Positions 8,827-18,262 of a stretch of DNA of 64,000 nt are shown piece after piece (position 1 is the first letter of the stretch; each line of letters begins with the position of its first letter). The position numbers and the translations under genes are program-made. The DNA is from Streptomyces cellostaticus (GTDB taxonomy: Bacteria; Actinomycetota; Actinomycetes; Streptomycetales; Streptomycetaceae): NCBI RefSeq assembly GCF_001513965.1, contig NZ_KQ948017.1, forward strand, positions 1 through 64,000. The letters are read 5' to 3'. The notes beneath the pieces are model-generated. The model searched no databases. It was given only the letters and a program-made list of their open reading frames with translations, and was not told the DNA's origin.

Positions 8827-9792
8827 ATGGGATTGTCGACAGCGTTCACGGAACTGTTCGATGTGGAGCATCCGATTGCCCTGGCCCCGATGGGCGGGTC
8901 GGCCGGTGGCGCCCTGACGGCGGCGGTCTCGCGTGGCGGCGGGCTCGGGCTGCTGGGCAGCGGGAACGGGGACCAGGACTGGCTGGCCCGGGAACTGCCT
9001 GTCCTGGCCGGCGAGGGCGCCGGGAAGCCTTGGGGCATCGGCTTTCAGACGTGGGCGATCGACGTCGGTGCGGTCGCGCGGGCACTGGAGCACAGGCCGA
9101 GGGCGGTGATGTTGTCCTTCGGCGACCCCAGTCCGTTCGTGGAGCGCATCCGCAGCACGGGCACGGCTCTGATCATTCAGGTCACCGACCTGGAGGAGGC
9201 CCGCAGGGCGGTGGATCTGGGCGCCGATGTGATCGTGGCGCAGGGCACCGAAGGGGGCGGGCACGGAGCCCGGAACGGGCGGTCCACGCTGCCGTTCGTG
9301 CCCGTCGTGGTGGACCTGGCGGCGCCGGTGCCGGTGCTGGCGGCCGGCGGGATCGCCGACGGCCGCGGCGTGGCGGCCGCCCTGGCGCTGGGGGCTGCCG
9401 GAGCACTGCTCGGCACCCGCTTCCAGGCCACGGCCGAGGCGCTTCTCGCCCCCGCGACCGCCAGGGCGATCGTTGAGGGACGCGGGGAGGACACCGAACG
9501 CAACAGGGTGCTGGACATCGCCCGGGGCTCGCAGTGGCCGGCGAAGTACACCGCGCGTACCCTCGGCCACCCTTTCCTCGACGGATGGCGGGGCCGGGAG
9601 GACGAACTCGCCGCCGCTCCGCATGCCCAGCAGGCATACCAAGACGCCGTGGCACAAGGCCGTATCCCCGCACTGCCGCAGTGGGCCGGCGAAGCCATCG
9701 ACCTCATCGACGACCTGCCGTCCGCAGCCGATCTGGTCGGCACCCTGGCCGCCCAGGCTGAGGCGGCACTGGCGCGCGCCGGCAGGCGCTGA
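8827..9792 (+). CDS. Nitronate monooxygenase-family flavoprotein
   Basis: Predicted 321 aa. Start ATG 8827 gives 'MGLSTAFTELFDVEHPIALAPMGG', a normal N-terminus for the family (an in-frame ATG at 8806 is possible). FMN-binding TIM-barrel features: 'GGGLGLLGSGNG', 'AQGTEGGGHGARNG' with the conserved His, 'VLAAGGIADGRGVAAAL' and 'LGTRFQATAEAL'. The enzymes oxidise nitronates such as propionate-3-nitronate. It begins 40 bp after the amidohydrolase on the same strand and may share its transcript. Confidence 0.88.
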   Translation: MGLSTAFTELFDVEHPIALAPMGGSAGGALTAAVSRGGGLGLLGSGNGDQDWLARELPVLAGEGAGKPWGIGFQTWAIDVGAVARALEHRPRAVMLSFGDPSPFVERIRSTGTALIIQVTDLEEARRAVDLGADVIVAQGTEGGGHGARNGRSTLPFVPVVVDLAAPVPVLAAGGIADGRGVAAALALGAAGALLGTRFQATAEALLAPATARAIVEGRGEDTERNRVLDIARGSQWPAKYTARTLGHPFLDGWRGREDELAAAPHAQQAYQDAVAQGRIPALPQWAGEAIDLIDDLPSAADLVGTLAAQAEAALARAGRR

Positions 9793-9912
9793 CCTCGATC
9801 GCCGGGAAGCAGCGATCACGGCCGCACCGCCGCACCTGCCCTTAGCGCGCTGCCCGCCCTCCATCGGGTCCGCACTCGGTCCGCCGAGTCGGACGCCGCC
9901 CCGTTCTGGTTC

Positions 9913-11745
9913 TCATTCCTGGAGATACGCGTCCGCGATCGCCAGGGCTGCCGCCATGATGCTCAGCTGGGGATTCACCTGCGGGCAGCTGGGAAGTACC
10001 GAGGCGTCTGTGACCAGGACTCCGTGTACTCCGCGGAGACGACCCTCCGGGTCGGCCGGGAAGTGCTGGGGGCTTGCGCCTGCGGCTACGGTGCCGGTCG
10101 GGTGGTAGGCCGACAGATGGAGCCGGCGCGCGCTGGTGCCGGCGAGGACGGCGTCCAGTTCCGGGAGGCTGCGTGCGCGGGGCGTGCGGGGGATGCCGGT
10201 GAGCACTTCCTCGGCGCCCGCGGCGAACAGCAGCTCGCCCATGGCGCGAACGGCCCGGATGAGGCGGTCTGCGTCGCGGTGGTCCAAGTCGTAGCGGATC
10301 AGTGTGCGGTCGCGTCCGAGGACGCGGCCGGAGGGACGGTCGGCGATCATCGCGCCGAGCGTGGCGAGCCGGTCGGCGCTCTCCAGTTCGCGGCGCAGCT
10401 CGCCTCCGAGTCCGGGGAGGATGAACGAGCCCATGCCGGGCGGGGTGGCGGTGGCCTCGATGAGGATGCCTTGGGTGTGGTGCTCCTCCACTCCGACGCT
10501 CTGCAGCACACCCTTCCAGGCGGTGACCGGTTCGGCGAAGCGTCCGGCGACGCTCGTGGCCGGGTGGACGCTGAGGTTGCGGCCGAGGCGAGGGTGCCGG
10601 CCGAGGCCGGATCGGCGCAGGAGCGGCGGGGACTGCAGCGCGCCTGCCGCGACGACGACCAGGGGCGCGAGGATTTCGAACCCGCCGTCCGACCTGCGTA
10701 CCCGCACCCCTGCCGCGCGTGGCCCTCCGGGCCGGTCCGTGTCGACGAGGATGCGCTCCACCCGCGCATCGGTGACGATACGGGCCCCTGCGGCGCAGGC
10801 GTCGGGCAGCACGGAGAGCTGCACGCTCTGTTTCGCGCCGGTGGGGCAGCCCACCACGCACTGGCAGGAACCCTGGCAGCCGGGCGCGTTGCGGCGCAGG
10901 GGCGCGGCCCGCCAGCCGAGTTCCCGGGCACCGGCGAGCGCGATACGGCCGTTGGTGCCGAGGACGGGCGTGGGCTGGGTGGCCACCCGCAGGGTGCGCT
11001 CGACCTCGTCCAGCTGCCGGTCGAAGCCGTCGGCGAGCGCGAATCCGAGGTGCTTGCTCCAGTGGTCCAGGACGTGGCCCGGAGTGCGGTAGCAGGTACC
11101 GGAGTTGACGACCGTGGTGCCGCCGACGGCCCGGCCCACCGGCAGCAGCAGCGGTGGGTTGCCGACGGCGGCACTCGCTCCGCCGTCCCGGTAGAGCTCG
11201 GTGAACCGGTCCAGGGGCGCACGCCGGCCGAACGACTCGGTGGAGTGGTGCCGTCCTTCTTCGAGGACGACGACGTCGAGCCCGGCTCGGGCCAGGGTCC
11301 GTGCGGCCATCGCCCCGCCCGCGCCCGAGCCGATGACCACGGCGTCGGCGGTGGAGCGAGCCGCCCAGGCGGGGGCGGGCGTCAGGTCGAGCGGCGGATC
11401 CTGGGGCGTGAGGCCGCGCGGTGCGGGACCGTCCTGGAGCATCCGCTCCGTTCCAGCCGCCAGGAGGACGGGCACTTTGAGCACGTCCAGGAGGGGCAGG
11501 AGGGCGGGCCGTGCGGCCAGTTCGGCCAGTACGGCTTCCCGTTCGGGCACGGTGAGCGGGCCCAGGGTGCGCCCGGTGCGCGCCATGGCGTACGCGTCCA
11601 CCGCGTGCGCCGCCGTCCGTACGCCGACCCGGGCGAGCAAGGGCATCTTGGCAAGGACCGTATCCAGTCTGACGGGGACGCGTTGCGGCCACTCGGCAGT
11701 GCCGTCGTCGGCGATGAGGGCGGCCACAAGACCGTTGAGGCTCAT
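9913..11745 (-). CDS. GMC-family oxidoreductase (cholesterol/long-chain alcohol oxidase-like)
   Basis: Predicted 610 aa. A helical N-terminal extension (1-125) comes before the FAD dinucleotide fold 'DAVVIGSGAGGAMAARTL' (Gly139-Gly144). The GMC signature 'GRAVGGTTVVNSGTCYR' follows, then a Cys-rich loop 'PGCQGSCQCVVGCPTGAK'. The C-terminus holds 'HLSAYHPTGT' (catalytic His) and 'CPQVNPQLSIMA' (second active-site residue). The Cys-rich loop and N-terminal helical domain resemble long-chain alcohol and sterol dehydrogenases rather than choline or glucose oxidases. ATG overlaps the preceding stop (ATGA), so it is coupled to the lipocalin-like protein and under the same GntR control. Confidence 0.88.
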   Translation of the reverse strand: MSLNGLVAALIADDGTAEWPQRVPVRLDTVLAKMPLLARVGVRTAAHAVDAYAMARTGRTLGPLTVPEREAVLAELAARPALLPLLDVLKVPVLLAAGTERMLQDGPAPRGLTPQDPPLDLTPAPAWAARSTADAVVIGSGAGGAMAARTLARAGLDVVVLEEGRHHSTESFGRRAPLDRFTELYRDGGASAAVGNPPLLLPVGRAVGGTTVVNSGTCYRTPGHVLDHWSKHLGFALADGFDRQLDEVERTLRVATQPTPVLGTNGRIALAGARELGWRAAPLRRNAPGCQGSCQCVVGCPTGAKQSVQLSVLPDACAAGARIVTDARVERILVDTDRPGGPRAAGVRVRRSDGGFEILAPLVVVAAGALQSPPLLRRSGLGRHPRLGRNLSVHPATSVAGRFAEPVTAWKGVLQSVGVEEHHTQGILIEATATPPGMGSFILPGLGGELRRELESADRLATLGAMIADRPSGRVLGRDRTLIRYDLDHRDADRLIRAVRAMGELLFAAGAEEVLTGIPRTPRARSLPELDAVLAGTSARRLHLSAYHPTGTVAAGASPQHFPADPEGRLRGVHGVLVTDASVLPSCPQVNPQLSIMAAALAIADAYLQE

Positions 11746-13181
11746 CGTGTGCCCACTTCTGCGTGGGCCGTGCCGTCGAGCCTCCACTCCGCCTCCGTGC
11801 GCCAGCCGCCCCACCACCACCGCTCCAGCCGGATGCGCGCGTCGGCGCGCTCGCTGTTGCGGCACGTCGCGTGGCGGCCGTCGGGGTCGGTGTAGTCCAC
11901 GACGAGGGTGCGGTCCGCGGGCTGGGTGACCTCGACCCGGATCCGGCGCAGGCCGCAGCGGCCGGTGACGGTCCACGTGGGCAGGGCGAGGGCGGCGCGG
12001 AATCGCCCCGCTCCGGCCCAGCCGAGGGCGGGCCGCTCGGGGCGGCGGGGCCAGTTGCGGCCTTGTCGGCGCAGCCGGAGGAAGACCAGGGGCGGAAGTC
12101 TGCGCAGGCCCGGCCGCATCGAGACGGCGGCGACGATCTCCAGGATGTCCCCGCCGCCGAGGTCGGCATGGAGCCAGGCCCAGCGGCGGGCGTTGCCGTG
12201 ACCGTAGATGCGGGCGGATGCGCCCGGGGCCGCGGTGAGGGTCAGGGTCTCGTCGTCATGGGCGAAGGTGCCGTCGTAGGAGGCCCGCGCGGCGGGGAGC
12301 ATGTGGGCGGCCGGCAGCAGGGGCCGGCGCCAGGACCACCGCGGGAAGGTGAACAGCGGTTCGTCCGCGGGCCGTTCGGCCAGGTCCCAGCGCAGGGCAC
12401 CGCCCTCGGCCGATCCGGACAGGCGTCCGGGCCGCACCGTGGCTCCGTCGGCGCTGAAGCCGGACTCTTCGGGAGTCCACCGGGCGGGGCCGAAGCGGGC
12501 GTGCCGCACGGGGCCGTGCTTGGGGAACACCGCGGCCCAGCCGTGCGCGTACGGTTCGGATCCGTCGGCAGGCGCGGTCAGTTCGTGGTGCAGCCACAGT
12601 CCGCAACCGGTGTCCGGGTCGGTGACGGTGGTGTACCAGACCTCGGTGCGTCCCGGCTCACCGCGCCAGCGGGGCGCGAGGAACGCATCAGGATCCTGAG
12701 GACGCGGAAAACGGAAACTCGCGAGGAACCGGAGCAGTTGTGTGCCGACGGGAAAGCGAAGGGTGCCGGTGCCGATCCGTGCGCCGGCCTCGTAGAGGGT
12801 GTACGGCAGCACGGTCATCGAGGTCAGGGGCCTGCGCGGGGTGACGGACTTCCAGCCGTCGACGGTCAGTCGGCGGCCGTCGGCGGTGAACGTGATGCGG
12901 TAGCGGATCCGGCGTCGCGCGAGCGGCGAGATCTCCAACTCGCCCTCGGCGCAGGAGTCGTCCGCCCAGCCGGCGACCCGTATCCGGCCGGTGGCGCGGG
13001 CCTCGGTCGTGCCGAGGGGCCGTATCGAGCGGTCCGCCCCGACCCTCAGATCGAGGCGGACTCTCCGGATACGGTCCTCGTCGTCGAGTCGCAGCGTGCC
13101 GAGCATCGTCTCCCTGAAGACGGTGCCGCGAGCGGGCCGGCCACTGCTCGTGGCCGTGCGCGAGGCCGTGTCCGCGCTCAT
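11742..13181 (-). CDS. Hypothetical lipocalin/AttH-like protein coupled to the GMC oxidase
   Basis: Predicted 479 aa, no signal peptide. The sequence is rich in beta-strand patterns and Trp/Arg ('WAAVFPKHGPVRHARFG', 'GNARRWAWLHADLG', 'WTVTGRCGLRRIRVEV'). It resembles AttH/carotenoid-hydratase-like or tocopherol-cyclase-like double lipocalin folds, but I cannot place it in a named family. It shares 4-bp overlaps with the GntR gene upstream and the GMC gene downstream. Its role is therefore probably to bind, present or hydrate the hydrophobic substrate of the oxidase; this is inference from context. Confidence 0.7.
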   Translation of the reverse strand: MSADTASRTATSSGRPARGTVFRETMLGTLRLDDEDRIRRVRLDLRVGADRSIRPLGTTEARATGRIRVAGWADDSCAEGELEISPLARRRIRYRITFTADGRRLTVDGWKSVTPRRPLTSMTVLPYTLYEAGARIGTGTLRFPVGTQLLRFLASFRFPRPQDPDAFLAPRWRGEPGRTEVWYTTVTDPDTGCGLWLHHELTAPADGSEPYAHGWAAVFPKHGPVRHARFGPARWTPEESGFSADGATVRPGRLSGSAEGGALRWDLAERPADEPLFTFPRWSWRRPLLPAAHMLPAARASYDGTFAHDDETLTLTAAPGASARIYGHGNARRWAWLHADLGGGDILEIVAAVSMRPGLRRLPPLVFLRLRRQGRNWPRRPERPALGWAGAGRFRAALALPTWTVTGRCGLRRIRVEVTQPADRTLVVDYTDPDGRHATCRNSERADARIRLERWWWGGWRTEAEWRLDGTAHAEVGTR

Positions 13182-13864
13182 GCGAGGCCCTCCAGCATGA
13201 TCCGTTCGGTCGCCGTCAGATACTGCTCAGCGGCCCGCCGGGCGCCGGCCTCGTCACCGGCCGCCACCGCCTCGACCACCGGGTCCAGGCGTGCGCGGGC
13301 CACGTGGGCGTCCGTGAACGGTCCCCTGAGCGCGGCGCGCACCGGCAGATAGGCGTTGAAGAGGGTGTTGGTCAGCAGGACGTAGACGCGGTTGCCGGTG
13401 GCGCGGGCCAGGGCCCGGTGGACCTCGATGTCCGCGAGCTGTACGGCATCGGCGTCTGCCGCGTCCCCGACGGCTGCCAGCAGCGTGCGCAGCTCGGCTC
13501 GCTGGCCGACGGTGGCCCGGGCCGCGGCGCGCTCCGCGATCAACGCTCCGATGCTGCGCCGTACTTCGAAGACCTCACCGATCCAGTCGGGGCTGTGCCG
13601 TACGAGCATGGGCAGCAGGTCGGCGCCGCCGAGGCGCAGGTAGTCCCGCACGCGAGTGCCGACGCCGTGCCGGGTCTCCACCAGTCCGGCCTGCATGAGA
13701 CGCCCGAAAGCGTGCTTGAGGGTGGTGCGGGTGACGCCGTAGCCGTCGGCGAGCGTGCGTTCGGGCGGCAGGTAGCTGCCCGCCGGATGGCGTCCGGTGA
13801 GGATGTCCTCACGCAGACGGCTCTCCAGGACATCGACGATGGTTTCGCGGGGCAGTGCCTCCAC
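13178..13864 (-). CDS. GntR/FadR-type transcriptional regulator
   Basis: Predicted 228 aa. GTG 13864 is preceded by GGGAGG at 5 nt. The winged HTH ('LREDILTGRHPAGSYLPPER', 'GVTRTTLKHAFGRLMQAGLV') is joined to an FCD ligand domain with metal-type His/Asp positions ('DIEVHRALARATGNRV'). FCD regulators bind carboxylates or fatty acids. It is the first gene of a three-gene overlapping operon with the lipocalin-like protein and the GMC oxidase, so it is probably autoregulating and local. Confidence 0.88.
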   Translation of the reverse strand: MEALPRETIVDVLESRLREDILTGRHPAGSYLPPERTLADGYGVTRTTLKHAFGRLMQAGLVETRHGVGTRVRDYLRLGGADLLPMLVRHSPDWIGEVFEVRRSIGALIAERAAARATVGQRAELRTLLAAVGDAADADAVQLADIEVHRALARATGNRVYVLLTNTLFNAYLPVRAALRGPFTDAHVARARLDPVVEAVAAGDEAGARRAAEQYLTATERIMLEGLA

Positions 13865-14228
13865 GCCGTCCTCCCAGTGGCTCAGTGGATGAGCCACCCA
13901 ACCAATACCTGTCCGACAAGTCAACGACCGCGCACGGTCAATCAGCCTTCCTGCCGCCCCACTTGGGGCAGGTGTCGGACAGACACACCTCGACAGCCCT
14001 CGCCACCATGAATCCGGGATTGGCCAGGCAGCCACGTCTGCCCGCCCTGGCGCCTCCCTCGTGTTACGCCCCTGTGACACCGGACGGACCGTTCGAAGAT
14101 CGTGGTCTGACAGGCTTCTTCCGAACAGAGCAGCAGACGGTCGCGTGGCCTTCGTCGGCCCAGGGACGGACGAGCAGCTCTGGCGTTGATCCACCGCAGA
14201 CCTGTCCACGTTCCCGGGGGAATCAGTC
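13865..14228. promoter_or_regulatory. Divergent regulatory region with two GntR-like sites
   Basis: A 364-bp gap between divergent genes. It contains TGTCCGACA at 13910-13918 and its exact reverse complement TGTCGGACA at 13973-13981. Both have the GT-N3-AC core expected for FadR/FCD operators. The first sits 46 bp upstream of the GntR start. Confidence 0.5.
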
Positions 14229-15140
14229 ATGACCACACGCACTCGCATCACCGCTGCTGCCATCGCCGTGGCCGCAGCCGTCACCGGCACTGCACTGCTG
14301 GGCGCCTCCGGCGCCGCCTCGGCCGCCACCGGCGCCTCGCACGGGACCCTGACCATCAGCAACGGCAGCAAGTACGTGCTGATCAACGGCCACCGGGTGA
14401 ACTTCGGGGTGCCCGTCCGGGACCTCGCCTGGTCCCCGAACGGCGCGAAGGCCGCCTTCATCGACGGCTCAGGCAACCTGGACGTCGCCAACCCCGACGG
14501 CAGCGGGCGCGTCGTCGTCGCGAAGAACCCCGGTGACCAGAACTGGTCCCACCCCACCTGGCAGGTGACCGCGGCCGACACCCAGAACGGCATCCCCGCC
14601 AAGGACAACCTCATCTTCGCGGCCCGCGCCAAGAACGTGTCCCGGCTGAAGTACATCTCCGCCAAGGCCGTCCACGGCACGCCCAAGACGCTGTCCCTGG
14701 GCCAGGAGCCCGGACCCGACGAGCAGCCGCTGCCCCAGACCGGCAACGTCTGGCCGAACGCGGCGGGCCGATACGGCACCTCGGTCTACGCCAACGTCAA
14801 CACCGGTGACGTGTACATCCGCGACGACTACCTCCGCCAGCAGGGCGGCAAGCTCACCAAGGGCTCCCAGCCGGCCCTGTCGCCCAACGAGGAGGAGGTC
14901 GTCTTCGTGCGCTCGGTCGCCGGCCACGATCACATCCTCGTCGAGGACTTCAACCACGGCGACCGCATCAAGGACCTCACCCCGCACGCCACCACCGACT
15001 ACACCGAGCCGGCCTGGTCCCCCGACGGCAAGACGCTCGCGGCCCGCACCCCGGGCGGCACGGTGACCCTGCCGTCCAACGGTACGGGCCGGCCGACGAA
15101 GGTCACGACGACGGTGGGCCTGGCGGCGTACCGCCCCTGA
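14229..15140 (+). CDS. Secreted TolB/WD40-like beta-propeller protein
   Basis: Predicted 303 aa. GGGGGAA lies upstream of the ATG. A Sec signal peptide ends near 'SGAASAATG'. The mature part has repeated propeller motifs 'DLAWSPNGAKAAFID', 'QPALSPNEEEVVFV' and 'EPAWSPDGKTLAART', the PD40/TolB type with about 40-60 residue spacing. Such secreted propellers usually bind proteins or polysaccharide at the cell surface. No catalytic motif is seen. It is divergent from the GntR operon and has no downstream partner on the same strand. Confidence 0.75.
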   Translation: MTTRTRITAAAIAVAAAVTGTALLGASGAASAATGASHGTLTISNGSKYVLINGHRVNFGVPVRDLAWSPNGAKAAFIDGSGNLDVANPDGSGRVVVAKNPGDQNWSHPTWQVTAADTQNGIPAKDNLIFAARAKNVSRLKYISAKAVHGTPKTLSLGQEPGPDEQPLPQTGNVWPNAAGRYGTSVYANVNTGDVYIRDDYLRQQGGKLTKGSQPALSPNEEEVVFVRSVAGHDHILVEDFNHGDRIKDLTPHATTDYTEPAWSPDGKTLAARTPGGTVTLPSNGTGRPTKVTTTVGLAAYRP

Positions 15141-15188
15141 CGTCGGCCGGCAAGCCGGGCCGGGCAAGTCCGAGCGGCGGAGTCCGAG

Positions 15189-15773
15189 TCACTCCGCCAT
15201 CCGGACGAGCTCGGCCCGCAGTTCGTCCAGGTGCGCGTCGGCCGTGTCGTGCGGCAGGAACTCCACGACGTCGAGGAACCGGAACAGCACCTGGCTGCTC
15301 GTGACGGCGTACTCGTACTCCCCGAAGCCCACCACCGCACCCATCGAGCCCCGGGCAACACCCCGCACCACATGCGAGGTCATCTCGTCCGGCTGAGCCG
15401 CCGACAGCCCGCGCCGCGCGTTGGGGCGGGCGAGATACGGGCACACCATCGAGGCGTACAGCATGCACGCACGGTGCCCCGGCCCCTCCAGAGTCGGCGC
15501 GAGATTGCGATAGGGCCGTCCGGCAGCCAACGCCTCCCCGATCGCCGTACTCTCCGCGGCCCCCACCACGCGCCATACCGGCCCCTGCGGCATGCCTCGG
15601 TTGCACACCGAACACAGCCGCTTGCGCGCGCACTCGGCACTGCGCTCATAGTCCGTCAGCGCAAACTGCGGCTCGTCCCCCTCCCACGGGGTGATCGCCG
15701 GAACGGGATACCCACGAACGTCCCGAGGCCGCGCCTCGACCCCCGCCGGCATGGGAACACTCTCGAATCGCAC
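15189..15773 (-). CDS. Hypothetical protein with CxxC zinc-knuckle-like motif
   Basis: Predicted 194 aa from GTG 15773 (ATG 15752 is an alternative with a GAGAG site). It contains 'CARKRLCSVCNRGMP' and a later Cys-containing 'HRACMLYASMVCPYLA'. These may form a metal site. The C-terminal third is helical and acidic. No signal peptide or membrane segment. I recognise no characterised family. Confidence 0.6.
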   Translation of the reverse strand: MRFESVPMPAGVEARPRDVRGYPVPAITPWEGDEPQFALTDYERSAECARKRLCSVCNRGMPQGPVWRVVGAAESTAIGEALAAGRPYRNLAPTLEGPGHRACMLYASMVCPYLARPNARRGLSAAQPDEMTSHVVRGVARGSMGAVVGFGEYEYAVTSSQVLFRFLDVVEFLPHDTADAHLDELRAELVRMAE

Positions 15774-16052
15774 GCCCCATCCCTACCAGCCCCCGCTTCA
15801 CAACACCACCTCGATCGTCGAACGCACGTCACGCACGAAGCCTCCGTGGCACGCTCAGCGGGGTTGGGGAGGCCCATGCCTCGTGTGCTCAGCGGCTCGA
15901 AAGCCGCGGCCTGGCCGCCGTTCCGGAGCAGGAGGTTGCCGAGGGGGAGGCCGCCGTGCCGCCTGGTGCCGGGCAACCTGAAGACCGCGATCGAGCCCGG
16001 CAAGCGACCGAAGAACCCCGCCGGCAAACCCGGCACACCCTCGAGCGGCTGG

Positions 16053-16916
16053 TCAGACCACCGGCGGCCCCGCCTCGATGCGGCGCAGTACCGGGGCCAG
16101 GCGGTCCAGGTCGGGGCCGGTCTGGACCTGTCGCTCGTCCCACCAGGTGGCGCCGGCGTCGCGCAGCGGACCGATCACGTCTTTGGCCTTGGCCGCGTCC
16201 GAGGGCGTGGCACCGCCGAGCACGAACTCGAAGGGGTGCTCGTCCCCGGCCGTACGGTGCTTGCGTACACAGTCGACAAGATCCCGTACCTCCGCCACAT
16301 CGGGCACCTGCCCATGCCGGGCCGTCTCGAACAGCGGCACCGCGCCGTCCCACCGCGCTGCCCGCCGCATGGGCGGACGACGCGGCCAGAACCCGCCGAT
16401 CCACACCGGCGGACCGGGCCGCTGCACGGTGGCGGGCAGCAGCGTCACGTCCCGAACTTCGTAGTGCCGGCCGTGGTGGTTCACCGGCTCGCCTGACCAA
16501 AAGCGCCGCAACAGCTCCAGTCCCTCGTCCAGCCGTTCGGCGAGGAGGTGTGGCTCGGCGACGTCGCCGAAGCTGCGGTATTCGTCCTCGATCGGACCGC
16601 CCAGACCGGCGGCGAAGATCACCCGGCCGTCGCTGAGGTGGTCCAGGGTGGCCACTTGGCGGGCGAGTTGCTGCGGACGGTATCGAGGGACCGGCGTCAG
16701 CAGGGTGCCCAGTCGGATCCGGGAGGTCGCCAGCGCGGCCGCGGTCAGCAGCATCCAGGGGTCTCCGAAGGGGCGTCCCTGGTGCTGCCGGTGCAGTACA
16801 TGGTCCCAGACGAAGAGTCCGTCCCAGCCTGCCTGTTCGGCGGCAGCCGCCACGGTCGCGACGTTACGGGGGTCGGCGAAGTCACCGAAATTGGGGATGT
16901 TGATGGAGAAGCGCAT
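16053..16916 (-). CDS. LLM-class F420/flavin-dependent oxidoreductase
   Basis: Predicted 287 aa. It starts 'MRFSINIPNFGDFADP' and shows the luciferase-like TIM barrel pattern: 'AAEQAGWDGLFVWDHVL', 'LGTLLTPVPRYRPQQLARQV', 'LDHLSDGRVIFAAGLG' and 'PVWIGGFWPRR'. In actinomycetes this subgroup usually uses F420 or FMN to oxidise or reduce small organic molecules. It is isolated, with no overlapping neighbour; the reaction is unknown. Confidence 0.85.
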   Translation of the reverse strand: MRFSINIPNFGDFADPRNVATVAAAAEQAGWDGLFVWDHVLHRQHQGRPFGDPWMLLTAAALATSRIRLGTLLTPVPRYRPQQLARQVATLDHLSDGRVIFAAGLGGPIEDEYRSFGDVAEPHLLAERLDEGLELLRRFWSGEPVNHHGRHYEVRDVTLLPATVQRPGPPVWIGGFWPRRPPMRRAARWDGAVPLFETARHGQVPDVAEVRDLVDCVRKHRTAGDEHPFEFVLGGATPSDAAKAKDVIGPLRDAGATWWDERQVQTGPDLDRLAPVLRRIEAGPPVV

Positions 16917-17047
16917 CCCAGCAGGATGCGCAGCCGGCCGCGAAGGGGCAATCGGATTCGGATCCAGGCGGCTTCACGGCAGGCCTCCGACAGGCGGCGG
17001 CAGCAGCACCTCCCCCGGCATCTTCCCGCCGGACGCGGATCCTGACT

Positions 17048-17411
17048 GTGTGGTGGGCCTGGCGGTGCGCGGGTTGTCGTGGCGGCCAGGGCAGTGACGC
17101 GGGAGCAGTTGGCGGAGCTCGCACGCGACCCGAGCGCGGCGCCCGGGTCATGGCCCGGCTCGGGGAGGCGCTGGAGGCGATGCGGCGGCATCGGGCGTCG
17201 ACGCACGGCAAGGTGGCCGTGGTCGACGGAGGAGCCACGTCGCGTGGGACGTCGTCCGAGGGGTTCGTCCTGGACCGTGCGCTGCGGGCCCTCGCCGACG
17301 AGCATCCGCCGTTCAGATGCCTCGTCGGGGGAATCTCCCCACGTGCCGCGGACAATCGGACCTTGTCGTGTGCAAGGCTGCCGCCGAGCACACCTCTGGA
17401 GGCAGCCGCCC
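17048..17411 (+). pseudogene. Possible decayed gene of unknown family
   Basis: Protein-like stretches appear in two different frames: 'TREQLAELARDPSAAPG' in one and 'MARLGEALEAMRRHRAS', 'FVLDRALRALADEHPPF' in another. This pattern is expected of a frameshifted or eroded coding region. No family is recognised and the evidence is only compositional. Confidence 0.3.
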
Positions 17412-18152
17412 GTGATCTCCGACGAAGAACCCCTCGGCTGGGACACCTCCGCCGCGGCCGCCGCCTACCAAGACCGTGACATGCGGCTGGCCGAGAAGCT
17501 GATCTTCCCTGGCGTGCTGCAACGGCTCAGCCGGTGTCCAGGCCCCGACCGGCTGGGGCTGGACATCGGGTGCGGTACCGGCGCGGTCGCGGCGCAGCTC
17601 GCGGGTACCGGGGAGTGGACCGTCCAGGCACTGGACCCCTCGGTGGACATGCTGGACATCGCTCGGACCGACCGCCCGCACTCTCGCATCTCCTACCGGC
17701 TGTTCGACGGACGCGCCCTGCCCTGGCTCGCCGACGACAGCGTCGATGCCGCCGTGTGCTGCCTGGTGTACTGCACCGACCCCGACGACGACCGGCTGGC
17801 CGCCCTCACCTGCGAAATCCACCGCGTGCTGCGCCCCGGCGCCCCGTACCTCCTCGCCGACCTCAACCCCGCAGCCGCCGGCGTGGCCTTCTCCACCTTG
17901 CGCCACGGCGAACCGGGAGCCGTGTACACCGACGGCGACACGGTACCCACGGTGCTGCGCCTGCGCGACGGCAGCACGATGACCAGCGTCACCCACTACC
18001 GATCCCTCGATCGCTACCGGTCCTTCCTGACCGAGGCTGGTCTGCCCTCCCCCACCGTGGACCTGCCCACGCTCCCTGCCGACGACCCCTCGGAGGATGC
18101 CCCGGCAGAGACCCGGACGGCGCCCTACATGATCTTGACGACTCACGCCTGA
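17412..18152 (+). CDS. Class I SAM-dependent methyltransferase
   Basis: Predicted 246 aa from GTG 17412. SAM-binding motif I is 'LGLDIGCGTGAVAAQL', followed by the acidic strand 'VQALDPSVDMLDIA', 'DDSVDAAVCCLV' (motif IV position) and 'VLRPGAPYLLADLNP'. This is the small-molecule methyltransferase type (methyltransf_11/UbiE-like). The ribosome binding site is weak. No neighbour tells the substrate. Confidence 0.85.
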   Translation: MISDEEPLGWDTSAAAAAYQDRDMRLAEKLIFPGVLQRLSRCPGPDRLGLDIGCGTGAVAAQLAGTGEWTVQALDPSVDMLDIARTDRPHSRISYRLFDGRALPWLADDSVDAAVCCLVYCTDPDDDRLAALTCEIHRVLRPGAPYLLADLNPAAAGVAFSTLRHGEPGAVYTDGDTVPTVLRLRDGSTMTSVTHYRSLDRYRSFLTEAGLPSPTVDLPTLPADDPSEDAPAETRTAPYMILTTHA

Positions 18153-18262
18153 CCGACAGGGACCGTTCTGCCGCAGACGACGCTGAGCCAGCGGCAGACC
18201 GTAGGTGGTGGTCACTGCAACATCCCGGCACAGTGCGCTGCCCCGACGGTACGGTCACGACC

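Noticed and set aside
10024..11895. 623-codon plus-strand open frame
   Set aside because: Antisense shadow of the GMC oxidase; composition Gly/Ala/Glu-rich with no family signature.
9842..12169. 775-codon open frame on the minus strand
   Set aside because: Arg/Pro-rich shadow of the GMC oxidase gene in another frame, with no motif.
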